Assembly (NCBI GenBank): GCA_913063375.1
Contig: CAJXXR010000017.1
Location: forward strand, 1-64,000
From: an uncultured Flavobacteriales bacterium
Lineage (GTDB): Bacteria; Bacteroidota; Bacteroidia; Flavobacteriales; CAJXXR01
Direction of reading: 5' to 3'
DNA length: 64,000 nt
Both the position numbers and the translations under genes were made by a program. A model generated the notes under the pieces. That model was not told where the DNA came from and did no database searches. It saw only the letters and a program-made list of their open reading frames with translations. Within the stretch, counting starts at the first letter, position 1; each line of letters opens with the position of its first letter. This document shows positions 25,747 to 34,465 of the stretch, one piece after another.

Positions 25747-25934
25747 TGAAAAAGTCACACCTAATGCTCTTTGTAGATTTTTCATTGGCTTGCCTTTTGA
25801 GCTTTTGTATTTATCTATTGGGCACTATTGATATGATACGACAAATGGAGCCTTGGTTCTATTTTGTATTCACCCCTATTATCTTTTTATTTCTGTATAA
25901 AAAGAGAACTAAAGAGGAAAAAAATCAAGACTAA
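25746..25934 (+). CDS. Small two-helix membrane protein
   Basis: 62 aa. The ATG (25746-25748) shares its A with the last base of the ettA stop codon, a common sign of translational coupling. Two hydrophobic segments (about 7-25 and 37-49) and a charged tail KKRTKEEKNQD. No family recognised. The overlap supports a real gene, but it is short and could be chance. Confidence 0.5.
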   Translation: MKKSHLMLFVDFSLACLLSFCIYLLGTIDMIRQMEPWFYFVFTPIIFLFLYKKRTKEEKNQD

Positions 25935-26010
25935 ATACCCTTGAGATTTTTCAACAAAAGATTGATGAATTGTTAATTTTTTAACATCTTTGATTTTTGG
26001 ACTGCAAACA

Positions 26011-26083
26011 TAAACCCAATCTAGTATTGGGTTTATGCTTTGCATTCAACTATATGATTTACAGACAGCTTATCGCTTTATAA
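26011..26083 (+). promoter_or_regulatory. Two hairpins in the leader of the dehydrogenase gene
   Basis: TAAACCCAAT (26011-26020) pairs perfectly with ATTGGGTTTA (26026-26035), loop CTAGT. Then CGCTT/AAGCG around TAT (26071-26083). There is no T-run after the first stem, so it is a weak terminator at best for the ettA unit. It could be part of the leader of the gene at 26110. Confidence 0.4.
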
Positions 26084-26109
26084 GCGAAGCAACATAATAC
26101 TACCATCCA

Positions 26110-27312
26110 ATGAAAATAGGAATCATCCGAGAAGGGAAAAATCCACCAGACAAACGCGTACCTTTTACACCTGCACAATGTGAGGAAATCATGGGTTCAT
26201 ATCCTGAGATCGAATTGGTTGTACAGCCAAGTAAAATCCGTTGTTTTTCAGACGACGAGTATAAAGAAAAAGGGGTACCAATGCAAAGCGATCTTTCCGA
26301 TTGTGATGTATTAATGGGTGTCAAGGAAGTACCTATCAGAAATCTGATGAACGATAAAACCTATTTTTTCTTTTCGCATACCATCAAACAACAGCCTTAT
26401 AACAAAGATTTGATAAAGGCCTTGTTGGACAAGAACATCCGTATGGTGGACTACGAAACCCTAACGGCTGCTACAAATCAAAGATTGGTTGGTTTTGGAC
26501 GTTATGCCGGAATTGTAGGTGCTTATAATGGATTCCTTGCATGGGGAATGAAATACGATACTTTTAGTTTATATCCTGCCCATGAATGTGAAGATCGCGT
26601 TGAACTGGAGGAAGAATTGAAAAGAATTCAATTACCATCCAATTTCAAATTGGTACTTACTGGTAAAGGACGTGTATCACAAGGAAGTGTGGAAATTATT
26701 GAATTATTAGGACTTAAAAAAGTTAGCCCCGAAGACTTTATTACGAAAACTTTTGAGGCTCCTGTATATACCATTGCGGACTGTTTAGATTATAATAAAA
26801 GAAAGGACGGGCAAATTCTCAACAATAGCGATTTTTACACAAACCCTGAGGATTATATTACCGACTTCCCTAAATTTTCTGCTGTAGCAGATATGTTTAT
26901 AGCAGGTCACTTCTACGGATCGGGTTCTCCTTATATCTTTACAAGAGAAGAAGCGAAACACCCAGACTTCAAACTTAAGGTGGTAGCAGATATCAGTTGT
27001 GATATTGATGGACCAGTAGCTTCTACAATTCGTCCATCTACTATTACAGATCCTATTTATGGATACAATAGGATGACCGAAAAAGAAGATACGATCAAAA
27101 ATGAGGATGTTATCACGGTTATGGCTGTAGATAATTTACCTTGTGAATTACCTAAGGATGCTTCTGCAGACTTTGGAGATATGTTGATGGAACATGTACT
27201 TCCAGCTCTTTTGAGAGAAGATCCTGACACTATCATTGGTAGAGCCTCGATTTGTGAAAACAAAAAGCTCACAGAGAAATATGACTATCTAAGCGAATAT
27301 GCTTATAACTAA
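26110..27312 (+). CDS. NAD(P)-dependent dehydrogenase of the saccharopine/alanine dehydrogenase family
   Basis: 400 aa. Features of the yeast Lys1/alanine dehydrogenase fold: an N-terminal REGKNPPDKRVPFTPAQ lobe, FFSHTIKQQPYNKDLIKALL, then a DYETL and FGRYAGIVGAYNGF segment, and a nucleotide domain with LVLTGKGRVSQGSVEIIELLG where GKGRVSQG replaces the usual GxGxxG. The FSHTIKxQPYN/YAGxxGA blocks are closest to NAD-dependent saccharopine dehydrogenase. Bacteria with DAP pathways (mpl is here) do not use saccharopine to make lysine, so it may act in lysine breakdown or in another 2-oxoacid/amine reaction. A terminator follows at 27333. Confidence 0.8.
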   Translation: MKIGIIREGKNPPDKRVPFTPAQCEEIMGSYPEIELVVQPSKIRCFSDDEYKEKGVPMQSDLSDCDVLMGVKEVPIRNLMNDKTYFFFSHTIKQQPYNKDLIKALLDKNIRMVDYETLTAATNQRLVGFGRYAGIVGAYNGFLAWGMKYDTFSLYPAHECEDRVELEEELKRIQLPSNFKLVLTGKGRVSQGSVEIIELLGLKKVSPEDFITKTFEAPVYTIADCLDYNKRKDGQILNNSDFYTNPEDYITDFPKFSAVADMFIAGHFYGSGSPYIFTREEAKHPDFKLKVVADISCDIDGPVASTIRPSTITDPIYGYNRMTEKEDTIKNEDVITVMAVDNLPCELPKDASADFGDMLMEHVLPALLREDPDTIIGRASICENKKLTEKYDYLSEYAYN

Positions 27313-27332
27313 TAAGCATTAGATAAAATTAT

Positions 27333-27367
27333 AAAAAAAGGAGACCAAAATGGTCTCCTTTTTTTTT
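27333..27367. terminator. Rho-independent terminator
   Basis: AAAAAAAGGAGACCA pairs with TGGTCTCCTTTTTTT around AAA. It closes the dehydrogenase gene on the plus strand; the A-run also makes it active on the other strand. Confidence 0.93.
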
Positions 27368-27741
27368 GTCCTTATATTTGGTAGATTAAATTACAAGGCT
27401 CTATTTCAGTATTAAAAAATACTAGAATTTATACTTAAAATTATGTGTACATATATTAATAAAATCAATTACTTAAACAAGGGCTAAATTTCAAATTTAT
27501 TAATTTAAAACATTCGGTAGATCCCACAATTAGTCATAGCTTGGTACAATAATAACAGAGTCTTCAGAATAAAAGATATAGAAATGACTCGGTGATAATT
27601 TAAAAGGCCTACGAAATTATAAGGGATTTAAAATTGCTATTATTTGTTCTCTAATCCTATAGCACTATTACCTAAAATCCCTTTTTCAACTCTAAGCATT
27701 TTGGTTAACGCCGGGTCTATTTTTTTCTCACAATTTTCCAC

Positions 27742-27772
27742 AAAAAAAAGGGCTATTTTAATAATAGCCCTT
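27742..27772 (-). terminator. Terminator of the 27796 gene, hairpin type shared with two neighbours
   Basis: On the minus strand, AAGGGCTATT pairs with AATAGCCCTT and is followed by eight T (A-run at 27742-27749). The same stem recurs at 29574 and 31403. Confidence 0.88.
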
Positions 27773-27795
27773 CCTTAAATTACTACTTGGATATA

Positions 27796-29358
27796 TTATC
27801 GAACCATCAATTTAAAGGTTTGAGCTTTTTTAGAAGAGCTACAATGTAGGACATACATACCTTTTGACAATCCTTGAGTATTTATTATCAATTCTTGATC
27901 ATATAAATCCATATTATTTGAAAAATCAATCCTTTTACCTTCTATATTGAAGATCTGAAATTGATAATCTTTTAAATTCTCAGCTGAAAGTGTATAATTT
28001 TCATTTGAAAAAGTAAGGGTCATTTCCTCATCTTTTTGAATAGATAGTCTTTTAGGACTGGCACTAGCCAATAACTTCTTATTATAGATAGCATATCCAT
28101 TTGTAGTTGAATAATTGTAAACAAAGGAGTTTAAATTGTAAGCATTATCCCATCTTGCTTCTGCAATTGATGGATTTGCAGTATGAAATCCCCCTTGTAC
28201 TTTATTCACTTCAAACATTTTAATTAAGGATAAGGAAGATCTATCAAATTCTGCTAATAATACATCTTCACCTAGATTCCCTAGACTCGTTAATGTCCAT
28301 GCCTCATTTGTTGAAGCCAATCCATATTCTGAAGCCCATGCAAATTTTATTCTTTCTTGATTATAACAGACTACAGGTTTTCTGTTCATTGTATTACCAG
28401 CACCAACAGACACCTCATAGCTATACGATCCTGTATAGTTATGTGTGAAAGCTACAATTTTATTCAAATTAGACGATGTAATTTCTCTTGCCACTGCAGT
28501 AAATTCATCTTTAAAGCTATTACCAAGGTAATGAGCACGTGCAATACGAGGTTCTGTATACGCTCCATCTCCTGATGAGTAAACAAACGTTTGCCCAGTA
28601 AAACTACTACCTGCCATCAAACTAAGAATATCAGTTTGCTTAATGATAAGATCTCCCTTTAAGTCATCGATATAAACCACCTCTACTATTCGCCCTACTC
28701 CACTAGCAGAAATATCAGGCTGGCTACCATATCCAACTAAAACTGGACTTGAAACAATAATAGTTGAAGGAGTATTTCCTATATAAAATGTTGACGCATA
28801 AATAACACCACTTTCATCCCAGGTAATAACTCCTAAACCAAGCTCACTCCATTCATTAAAATAAGTAATATCTATATTTACTGAATTAATAGGATTTGTA
28901 GTTGAAAAAGGCATTACTCCCCCAAAGTTAAATCCAGACATCGGTACAGCCGAAGGATAATAATAAGAAATATAAACTTGATTATTTGTAGCATCTACAT
29001 AACCTACATAGGCAACAATTCCATCTACTGGACTAACCTCTACGTCAGGGTCAATAGCCCCAGGTATGGATACACTACCAGGACCAAACTCCTGATTACC
29101 CGTCCAAGCCAAAGTTGAATTTCCTGTAGGATCGTCCCAAACACTTAAAGCAACCGAAGTACCCATCACATCTGATGGATCACTAAGTAAAAAATTACTT
29201 ACAGCAGTACCCGTATTAATTGAAGGCCCTCTACCCATTGGAGTAGATACGCCATAAAGCATAACATCAGGATTGGTAGCATTGATAATAGTTTGAGCTG
29301 AAAGTTGCGTTAAGCCCATTAATGCGAATATTGAAATATTCGTTAAAAATTTTTTCAT
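27796..29358 (-). CDS. Exported 520-aa T9SS protein, tandem copy 1
   Basis: 520 aa from the ATG at 29358 (MKKFLTNISIFALMGLTQLSAQ, signal peptide). An upstream in-frame ATG (29442) would add a stretch that does not fit a signal peptide and crosses the promoter at 29387-29417. Beta-rich, propeller-like body, with an EPRIARAHYLGN block, FTAVAREITSSN, and PVVCYNQERIKFAWASEYG. The C-terminus (FQIFNIEGKRIDF, SKGMYVLHCSSSKKAQTFKLMVR) is a type A T9SS sorting domain. Closely related to the gene at 29628 over the full length. Function unknown. Confidence 0.88.
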   Translation of the reverse strand: MKKFLTNISIFALMGLTQLSAQTIINATNPDVMLYGVSTPMGRGPSINTGTAVSNFLLSDPSDVMGTSVALSVWDDPTGNSTLAWTGNQEFGPGSVSIPGAIDPDVEVSPVDGIVAYVGYVDATNNQVYISYYYPSAVPMSGFNFGGVMPFSTTNPINSVNIDITYFNEWSELGLGVITWDESGVIYASTFYIGNTPSTIIVSSPVLVGYGSQPDISASGVGRIVEVVYIDDLKGDLIIKQTDILSLMAGSSFTGQTFVYSSGDGAYTEPRIARAHYLGNSFKDEFTAVAREITSSNLNKIVAFTHNYTGSYSYEVSVGAGNTMNRKPVVCYNQERIKFAWASEYGLASTNEAWTLTSLGNLGEDVLLAEFDRSSLSLIKMFEVNKVQGGFHTANPSIAEARWDNAYNLNSFVYNYSTTNGYAIYNKKLLASASPKRLSIQKDEEMTLTFSNENYTLSAENLKDYQFQIFNIEGKRIDFSNNMDLYDQELIINTQGLSKGMYVLHCSSSKKAQTFKLMVR

Positions 29359-29386
29359 AGTGTATATAATTAACTTATTAATGGAG

Positions 29387-29417
29387 CAAATATATAAAAC
29401 ATATATTAAAATCAAAA
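29387..29417 (-). promoter_or_regulatory. Promoter of tandem copy 1
   Basis: On the minus strand: TTTTG (29413-29417), 18 nt, TATATTTG (29387-29394), 28 bp before the ATG at 29358. Good match to the Bacteroidota consensus. Confidence 0.8.
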
Positions 29418-29573
29418 TGTAATAGAACATACTTACCATCAACTACTTACAACTACTACATCATACAATACTTACCTTGTATTTATACATAATATATTAC
29501 AGAAGTTTTATTGAAAATAATATCACAATTAACTTAGAACAACACAATTACTTAAAATTAAAATATTGGAAAT

Positions 29574-29610
29574 AAAAAAAGAGCTATTATAAAATAGCCC
29601 TTTTTTTTTA
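29574..29610 (-). terminator. Terminator of the 29628 gene
   Basis: GCTATT pairs with AATAGC, with an outer stem interrupted by one mismatch, flanked by A- and T-runs; nearly the same hairpin as at 27742 and 31403. Confidence 0.85.
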
Positions 29611-29627
29611 TTTATGACTTAGATATT

Positions 29628-31190
29628 TTATCGAACCATCAACTTAAAGGTTTGAGCTTTTTTAGAAGAGTTACAATGTAGGACATATATACCTTTTGAC
29701 AATCCTTGAGTATTAATTATCAATTCTTGATCATACATTTCCATATTATTTGAAAGATCAATCTTTTTACCTTCTATATTGAAGATTTGAAATTGATAAT
29801 CTTTTAAATCCTCAGCTGAAAGTGTATAATTTTCATTTGAAAAAGTAAGGGTCATTTCCTCATCTTTTTGAATAGATAGTCTTTTGGGACTTGCACTTGC
29901 CAATAACTTCTTATTATAGATGGCATATCCATTTGTAGTTGAATAATTGTAAACAAAGGAGTTTAAATTATAAGCATCATCCCATCTTGCTTCTGCAATT
30001 GATGGATTTGCAGTATGAAAATCTCCTTGTACCCTATTCACTTCAAACATTTTTATTAAGGATAAAGAAGATCTATCAAATTCTGCTAATAATACATCTT
30101 CACCAAGATTTCCTGGACTCGTTAATGTCCATGCCTCAGTTGTTGAAGCCAATCCATATTCAGAAGCCCATGCAAATTTTATTCTTTCTTGATTGTAACA
30201 GACTACAGGTTTTCTGTTCATTGTATTACCAGCTCCAACAGACACCTCATAGCTATACGCTCCTGTATTATTATGTGTAAAAGCTACAATTTTATTCAAA
30301 TTAGAGGATGTAATTTCTCTTGCTACAACAGTAAATTCATCATAATAGTTATTACCAAGGTAATGAGCGCGTGCAATTCTAGGTTCAGTATACTCTCCCT
30401 CTCCAGATGAGTATACATACGTTTGCCCAAAAAAGCTACCTCCCATCAAATCAGCAAGAACTGTTTGCTTAATGATAAGATCTCCTTTTAAGTCATCAAT
30501 ATAAGATACATTTACATAGAATTTTTCTACACTACCAATGGAAATATCGGGCTGACTTCCATATCCTACTAAAACAGGATTTGAAACAATAAAAGTTGAA
30601 GGTGTAGGTCCTAATTTAAATGTTGCAGCATAAATAACACCACTTTCATCCCAAGTAATGACACCTACACCAACCTCACCACCTATCTGATGGGAAGAAA
30701 TATCTATATTTACTGAATTAATAGGATTTGTAGTTGCAAAAGGCATTACTCCACCAAAGTTAAATCCAGTCATTGGTACACCTGAAGGGTAATAATTAGA
30801 AATATAAACTTGATTATTTGTAGCATCGACATAACCTACAAAGGCAACAATTCCATCCACTACGCTAAGCTCTACATCAGGATCAATTGCACCAGGTATG
30901 GATATATTTCCAGGTCCAAACGCCTGATTACCTGTCCAAGCCAAAGTTGAATTCCCTGTAGGATCATCCCAAACACTTACAGCTACTGAAGTCCCCATCA
31001 CATCTGATGGATCGCTAATTAAAAAATTACTAACGGCAGTACCCGTATTTATTGATGGCCCTCTACTCGTTGGAGTAGATACGCCATAAAGCATAACATC
31101 AGGGTTGGTAGCATTGATAATAGTTTGAGCTGAAAGTTGCGTTAAGCCCATTAATGCGAATATTGAAATATTCGTTAAAATTCTTTTCAT
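29628..31190 (-). CDS. Exported 520-aa T9SS protein, tandem copy 2
   Basis: 520 aa from the ATG at 31190 (MKRILTNISIFALMGLTQLSAQ), the same length as copy 1 with no indel visible and near-identical sequence: the last ~150 residues differ at only a few positions. Differences concentrate in about residues 155-235 (for example SSHQIGGEVGVGVITWDESG against TYFNEWSELGLGVITWDESG), which suggests diversification of an exposed segment after duplication. T9SS type A end (SKGIYVLHCNSSKKAQTFKLMVR). Surface location expected; function unknown. Confidence 0.88.
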   Translation of the reverse strand: MKRILTNISIFALMGLTQLSAQTIINATNPDVMLYGVSTPTSRGPSINTGTAVSNFLISDPSDVMGTSVAVSVWDDPTGNSTLAWTGNQAFGPGNISIPGAIDPDVELSVVDGIVAFVGYVDATNNQVYISNYYPSGVPMTGFNFGGVMPFATTNPINSVNIDISSHQIGGEVGVGVITWDESGVIYAATFKLGPTPSTFIVSNPVLVGYGSQPDISIGSVEKFYVNVSYIDDLKGDLIIKQTVLADLMGGSFFGQTYVYSSGEGEYTEPRIARAHYLGNNYYDEFTVVAREITSSNLNKIVAFTHNNTGAYSYEVSVGAGNTMNRKPVVCYNQERIKFAWASEYGLASTTEAWTLTSPGNLGEDVLLAEFDRSSLSLIKMFEVNRVQGDFHTANPSIAEARWDDAYNLNSFVYNYSTTNGYAIYNKKLLASASPKRLSIQKDEEMTLTFSNENYTLSAEDLKDYQFQIFNIEGKKIDLSNNMEMYDQELIINTQGLSKGIYVLHCNSSKKAQTFKLMVR

Positions 31191-31219
31191 AATGTATAAA
31201 ATTAAATTATTATTAAAAC

Positions 31220-31227
31220 CAAAGGTA
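31220..31227 (-). promoter_or_regulatory. -7 element of tandem copy 2
   Basis: TACCTTTG on the minus strand, 29 bp before the ATG at 31190, in the same position as the -7 box of copy 1. The -33 element is weaker here (TTTTTA instead of TTTTG). Confidence 0.6.
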
Positions 31228-31402
31228 TAAAACAATTGATAAAATAAAAACAACATAGAACATTCTTAATATCAAATACTTACAACTATTTAAACATATA
31301 ATATATACCTAATATTTATACGTTACATTTTCCTAGAAAACAATCTAAATAATATTACAAACAATTTTAAACAAAACACTTAGGTGAAATTAAAAAATTG
31401 TA

Positions 31403-31434
31403 AATAAAAAAAGGGCTATTTAAAAATAGCCCTT
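31403..31434 (-). terminator. Terminator of rpe
   Basis: AAGGGCTATT (31411-31420) pairs with AATAGCCCTT (31425-31434) around TAAA; an A-run at 31403-31412 gives a U-run on the minus strand. Same stem as the terminators of the two tandem genes. Confidence 0.88.
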
Positions 31435-31462
31435 CCCTTTTATACTAGATTCGAAAAAAAAA

Positions 31463-32119
31463 TTATCGAATATCTTTTATCTTTTTAACCGTTGCAATCG
31501 GATCATCTGATTTAAACACATAGCTACCAGCTACCAATACATCCGCACCGGCATCTACTAATTCACCTGCATTTTTATCTGTTACACCTCCATCAATTTC
31601 TATTAAGAAATCTAGACCAGCTTCTTTTCTCATTGCGTCCAATTCCTTCACCTTAGCGTAGGTATTTTCAATGAATGATTGTCCACCGAAACCAGGATTT
31701 ACAGACATGATACATACTAGATCCAAATCAGCCAAGACATCTTTCAATAAACTTACTGGAGTATGCGGATTCAAAGCGACACCAGCTTTCATGCCTTCTG
31801 CTCTGATAGCTTGAAGCGTTCTATGCAAGTGTGTACATGCTTCATAATGTACCGTAAGTACATCTGTACCCAAGTTTTTGAATGTAGTGATATATCTATC
31901 TGGGTCTACAATCATCAAATGCACATCTAAAGGCTTTTTAGCGTGCTTTTTTATAGCCGCTTGAACAGGCATCCCAAATGAAATATTTGGAACGAAAACA
32001 CCATCCATAATATCAATGTGAAACCAATCAGCTTCACTTGAATTAATCATCTCTACATCACGTTGTAAGTTGGCAAAATCTGCTGCCAAAACCGAAGGGG
32101 CGATTAAATGCTTCTTCAT
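31463..32119 (-). CDS. rpe: Ribulose-phosphate 3-epimerase
   Basis: 218 aa, normal length, TIM barrel. Motifs: APSVLAADFANL, HIDIMDGVFVPNISFG (metal-binding His and catalytic Asp), MSVNPGFGGQSFIE phosphate-binding loop and EIDGGV with the second catalytic Asp. It interconverts ribulose-5-phosphate and xylulose-5-phosphate in the pentose phosphate pathway. Transcribed away from rpoD with a terminator between them, so it is its own unit. Confidence 0.97.
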   Translation of the reverse strand: MKKHLIAPSVLAADFANLQRDVEMINSSEADWFHIDIMDGVFVPNISFGMPVQAAIKKHAKKPLDVHLMIVDPDRYITTFKNLGTDVLTVHYEACTHLHRTLQAIRAEGMKAGVALNPHTPVSLLKDVLADLDLVCIMSVNPGFGGQSFIENTYAKVKELDAMRKEAGLDFLIEIDGGVTDKNAGELVDAGADVLVAGSYVFKSDDPIATVKKIKDIR

Positions 32120-32153
32120 TGAATTCTTGTTGTGTTATGAAAAGTACATAAAA

Positions 32154-32176
32154 AAAGGAGCCAATAAGGCTCCTTT
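32154..32176 (-). terminator. Terminator of the primary sigma factor gene
   Basis: AAAGGAGCC (32154-32162) pairs with GGCTCCTTT (32168-32176) around AATAA, followed on the minus strand by a T-run (A-run 32151-32156). Confidence 0.9.
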
Positions 32177-32182
32177 ATAATA

Positions 32183-33046
32183 TTAACCTAAATAGGTTTT
32201 AAGTATTTTACTTCTTGAAGTATGCTTCAATCTGCGTATAGCTTTTTCTTTAATCTGACGAACTCTTTCACGAGTAAGGTCAAAGATTTCACCAATCTCT
32301 TCCAAAGTCATTGGGTGTTTTCCACCAAGACCGAAGTACAATCTTACTACATCTGCTTCTCTAGCAGTAAGTGTAGCCAGTGCACGCTCAATCTCTGTAC
32401 GTAGAGAGTCACTCAATAGATCCTTATCCGGATTTGGACTTTCACTACTCTTCAATACATCGTAAAGACTAGAATCTTCACCATCTACTAAAGGAGCATC
32501 CATAGATACGTGTCTACCTGAGTTTCTTTGGTATTCTTTTACATCGTCTTCAGAAATCTCCAAAGCAACAGAAATCTCTGCAGCTGAAGGTTCACGTTGT
32601 AAATTTTGCTCAAGTGCAGCGTAGGTTTTGTTAATCTTATTGATAGATCCAATCTTATTCAAAGGAAGACGAACAATTCTAGATTGTTCAGCTAAAGCTT
32701 GAAGAATAGATTGACGAATCCACCATACTGCATACGAGATAAATTTAAAACCTCTTGTTTCATCGAAACGTTGTGCAGCCTTAATCAATCCTAAATTTCC
32801 TTCATTAATAAGGTCAGGAAGTGATAAACCTTGATTTTGATATTGTTTCGCTACGGAAACAACAAAACGTAAATTTGCCTTTGTCAATTTCTCCAAAGCG
32901 ATATGATCGCCTTCTCGAATTCTTTGAGCCAATTCTACTTCTTCCTCAGCAGTAATAAGGTCTACTTTACCAATTTCCTGCAAATACTTATCTAATGAAG
33001 CGGTTTCCCTGTTGGTAACCTGTTTAGTGATCTTTAATTGGCGCAT
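32183..33046 (-). CDS. rpoD: Primary RNA polymerase sigma factor (Bacteroidota short form)
   Basis: 287 aa. Bacteroidota primary sigma factors lack the long N-terminal acidic region, as here. Region 1.2 ([27 protein letters not shown]), region 2 ([56 protein letters not shown]), region 3 ([14 protein letters not shown]) and region 4 with the helix-turn-helix ([29 protein letters not shown]) are all intact. It recognises TTG-N19-21-TAnnTTTG promoters as found around this window. Confidence 0.96.
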   Translation of the reverse strand: MRQLKITKQVTNRETASLDKYLQEIGKVDLITAEEEVELAQRIREGDHIALEKLTKANLRFVVSVAKQYQNQGLSLPDLINEGNLGLIKAAQRFDETRGFKFISYAVWWIRQSILQALAEQSRIVRLPLNKIGSINKINKTYAALEQNLQREPSAAEISVALEISEDDVKEYQRNSGRHVSMDAPLVDGEDSSLYDVLKSSESPNPDKDLLSDSLRTEIERALATLTAREADVVRLYFGLGGKHPMTLEEIGEIFDLTRERVRQIKEKAIRRLKHTSRSKILKTYLG

Positions 33047-33105
33047 AGGCTTATTTAGATTTTAAGGTGTCTATTTTTGTTATACGTTCGTTTTTTCAAA
33101 AGGTT

Positions 33106-33729
33106 TCAACTTTTCTGAAAATATTTTTTCTCAAGCTGCTCCTTTATCAAAGGCACATAATTCAGGACCTCTATTTCTCCAGATATCAATGTATCTGCCA
33201 AGCCTTTATACGCTAATATATGTTGATATGCTCCAGGTCTAACAAATGTTAAATACCGGCGCTTAACTTCTTTTGGATCTCTCCCCCTCTCAACTATATC
33301 TCGCGCCATTCGTCTTACTATTGCAATATCCATAGGTGTATCTACAAATATTTTATAGTCGAACAAATCGGCTAATTTGGCATTTGAAAAAATCATGGTA
33401 CCCTCTACTACAATAAAGTCGGCAGGTGCTTGCTGCTTATAGTTTGAATTTCGGGAATGCGTTGAAAAGTCATAAGAAGGAACCGCAATGGTTTGCCCTT
33501 CGGAAAGTTGAGTGATTTGTGCAACCATAAGATCGAAATCTATGGCAGCGGGAATATCATAATCGATATCCTCCGGATGGATTTTATCCAAGTCTGGATG
33601 ATCTAAATAATAATCATCCTGAACAATTAGGCACATCCTCTCTCCAAATTCCTTTTTCAACGCGGTGGTGAATCTAGTTTTACCTGATCCACTGACTCCT
33701 GTTATTCCAATTAACAAGCTTTTCCGCAC
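33106..33729 (-). CDS. udk: Uridine kinase
   Basis: 207 aa. Walker A GVSGSGKT (11-18), the DDYYLDHPDLDKIHPEDIDYDIPAAID segment that binds uridine, and RRMARDIVERGRDP lid region. It phosphorylates uridine and cytidine for pyrimidine salvage. Starts 1 nt after the MbnP-like gene on the same strand, so it is the last gene of the lnt-mbnP-udk unit. Confidence 0.93.
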   Translation of the reverse strand: MRKSLLIGITGVSGSGKTRFTTALKKEFGERMCLIVQDDYYLDHPDLDKIHPEDIDYDIPAAIDFDLMVAQITQLSEGQTIAVPSYDFSTHSRNSNYKQQAPADFIVVEGTMIFSNAKLADLFDYKIFVDTPMDIAIVRRMARDIVERGRDPKEVKRRYLTFVRPGAYQHILAYKGLADTLISGEIEVLNYVPLIKEQLEKKYFQKS

Positions 33730-33730
33730 A

Positions 33731-34465
33731 CTAGTCTACTTTAAATGCCTGTGCAAAGTTATCCACAATTTTTGTAACTATGAACATGTTTTCTGGACTT
33801 GAGTGTGAAAAGTTTTCATTCATCAAGTCCAAATCAGCATCTCCATCTATTATTTCTTGTAGGTCAAACACCAATTCCAACTGCGCATTACCCTCGTCTA
33901 AAGTCCTATTACTAAAGGAAACCTCTACTTCTCTATACAAAGTATCTAGCCCAGGATGCCATGCAAAATTCTGATTCGCTAGGCCATCATTTGTATCGTC
34001 AAATTTTCCTTCAATTAATGAAAATTTGTACTTCATAGCCCAACTCCAATGCATATTTTGCCCTGTACTCAATGGATGACTAGGTGCAAATGAAGTAGGA
34101 TCCATACTGTTGAAGCCAGGATCTAGTCCTAATCCAAAACGGAGGCCAACATAGTTTCCTTTTTTCAATTTCCCGGATATAATAGTAGTAGATACTGTAG
34201 ACAAATCCATTAAGGCTACTTCCTCCAATTCATGGATGGAACCATCTTCATGGATCAGTTCTATATGATTCATATAATATTTGAAACTTGTAAAAAGAAG
34301 ATCAACACCATCCCCATTTTCATAGGTAGTTTCCATATTAAAAGCAGTTTCGCCAAACATGGGTGCCAAATTTATTTGAGCGGTAAAATCGTTGGAATCC
34401 GAATCTGGATCACATGAAATCAAAAATATAGAGAAGAATAAACTAAAATAGGCAACGATTTTCAT
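33731..34465 (-). CDS. MbnP-like lipoprotein
   Basis: 244 aa with a lipoprotein signal (C18 in SIFLISCDPD). The body has the MbnP pattern: LAPMFGETAFN, a ytNaxG-like TYENGDGVDLLFTSFKYYMNHIELI segment, an HPLSTGQNMHWSWAMKYKFSLIEGKF core and FAWHPGL near the middle. This family includes periplasmic copper-associated proteins linked to methanobactin systems and MbnH partners. No MbnH-type di-heme gene is seen next to it, so its job here is uncertain. Overlaps lnt by 4 bp. Confidence 0.78.
   Translation of the reverse strand: MKIVAYFSLFFSIFLISCDPDSDSNDFTAQINLAPMFGETAFNMETTYENGDGVDLLFTSFKYYMNHIELIHEDGSIHELEEVALMDLSTVSTTIISGKLKKGNYVGLRFGLGLDPGFNSMDPTSFAPSHPLSTGQNMHWSWAMKYKFSLIEGKFDDTNDGLANQNFAWHPGLDTLYREVEVSFSNRTLDEGNAQLELVFDLQEIIDGDADLDLMNENFSHSSPENMFIVTKIVDNFAQAFKVD

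Larger units (their letters stand above)
27313..27795. other. Intergenic region
   Basis: 483 bp between convergent genes. It carries the terminator at 27333-27367, the minus-strand terminator at 27742-27772, and an inverted pair AAGGGATTTAA / TAAAATCCCTTT (about 27630 and 27675). A TATATTTG box near 27374 has no gene downstream. No reading frame with coding character is seen. Confidence 0.5.
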
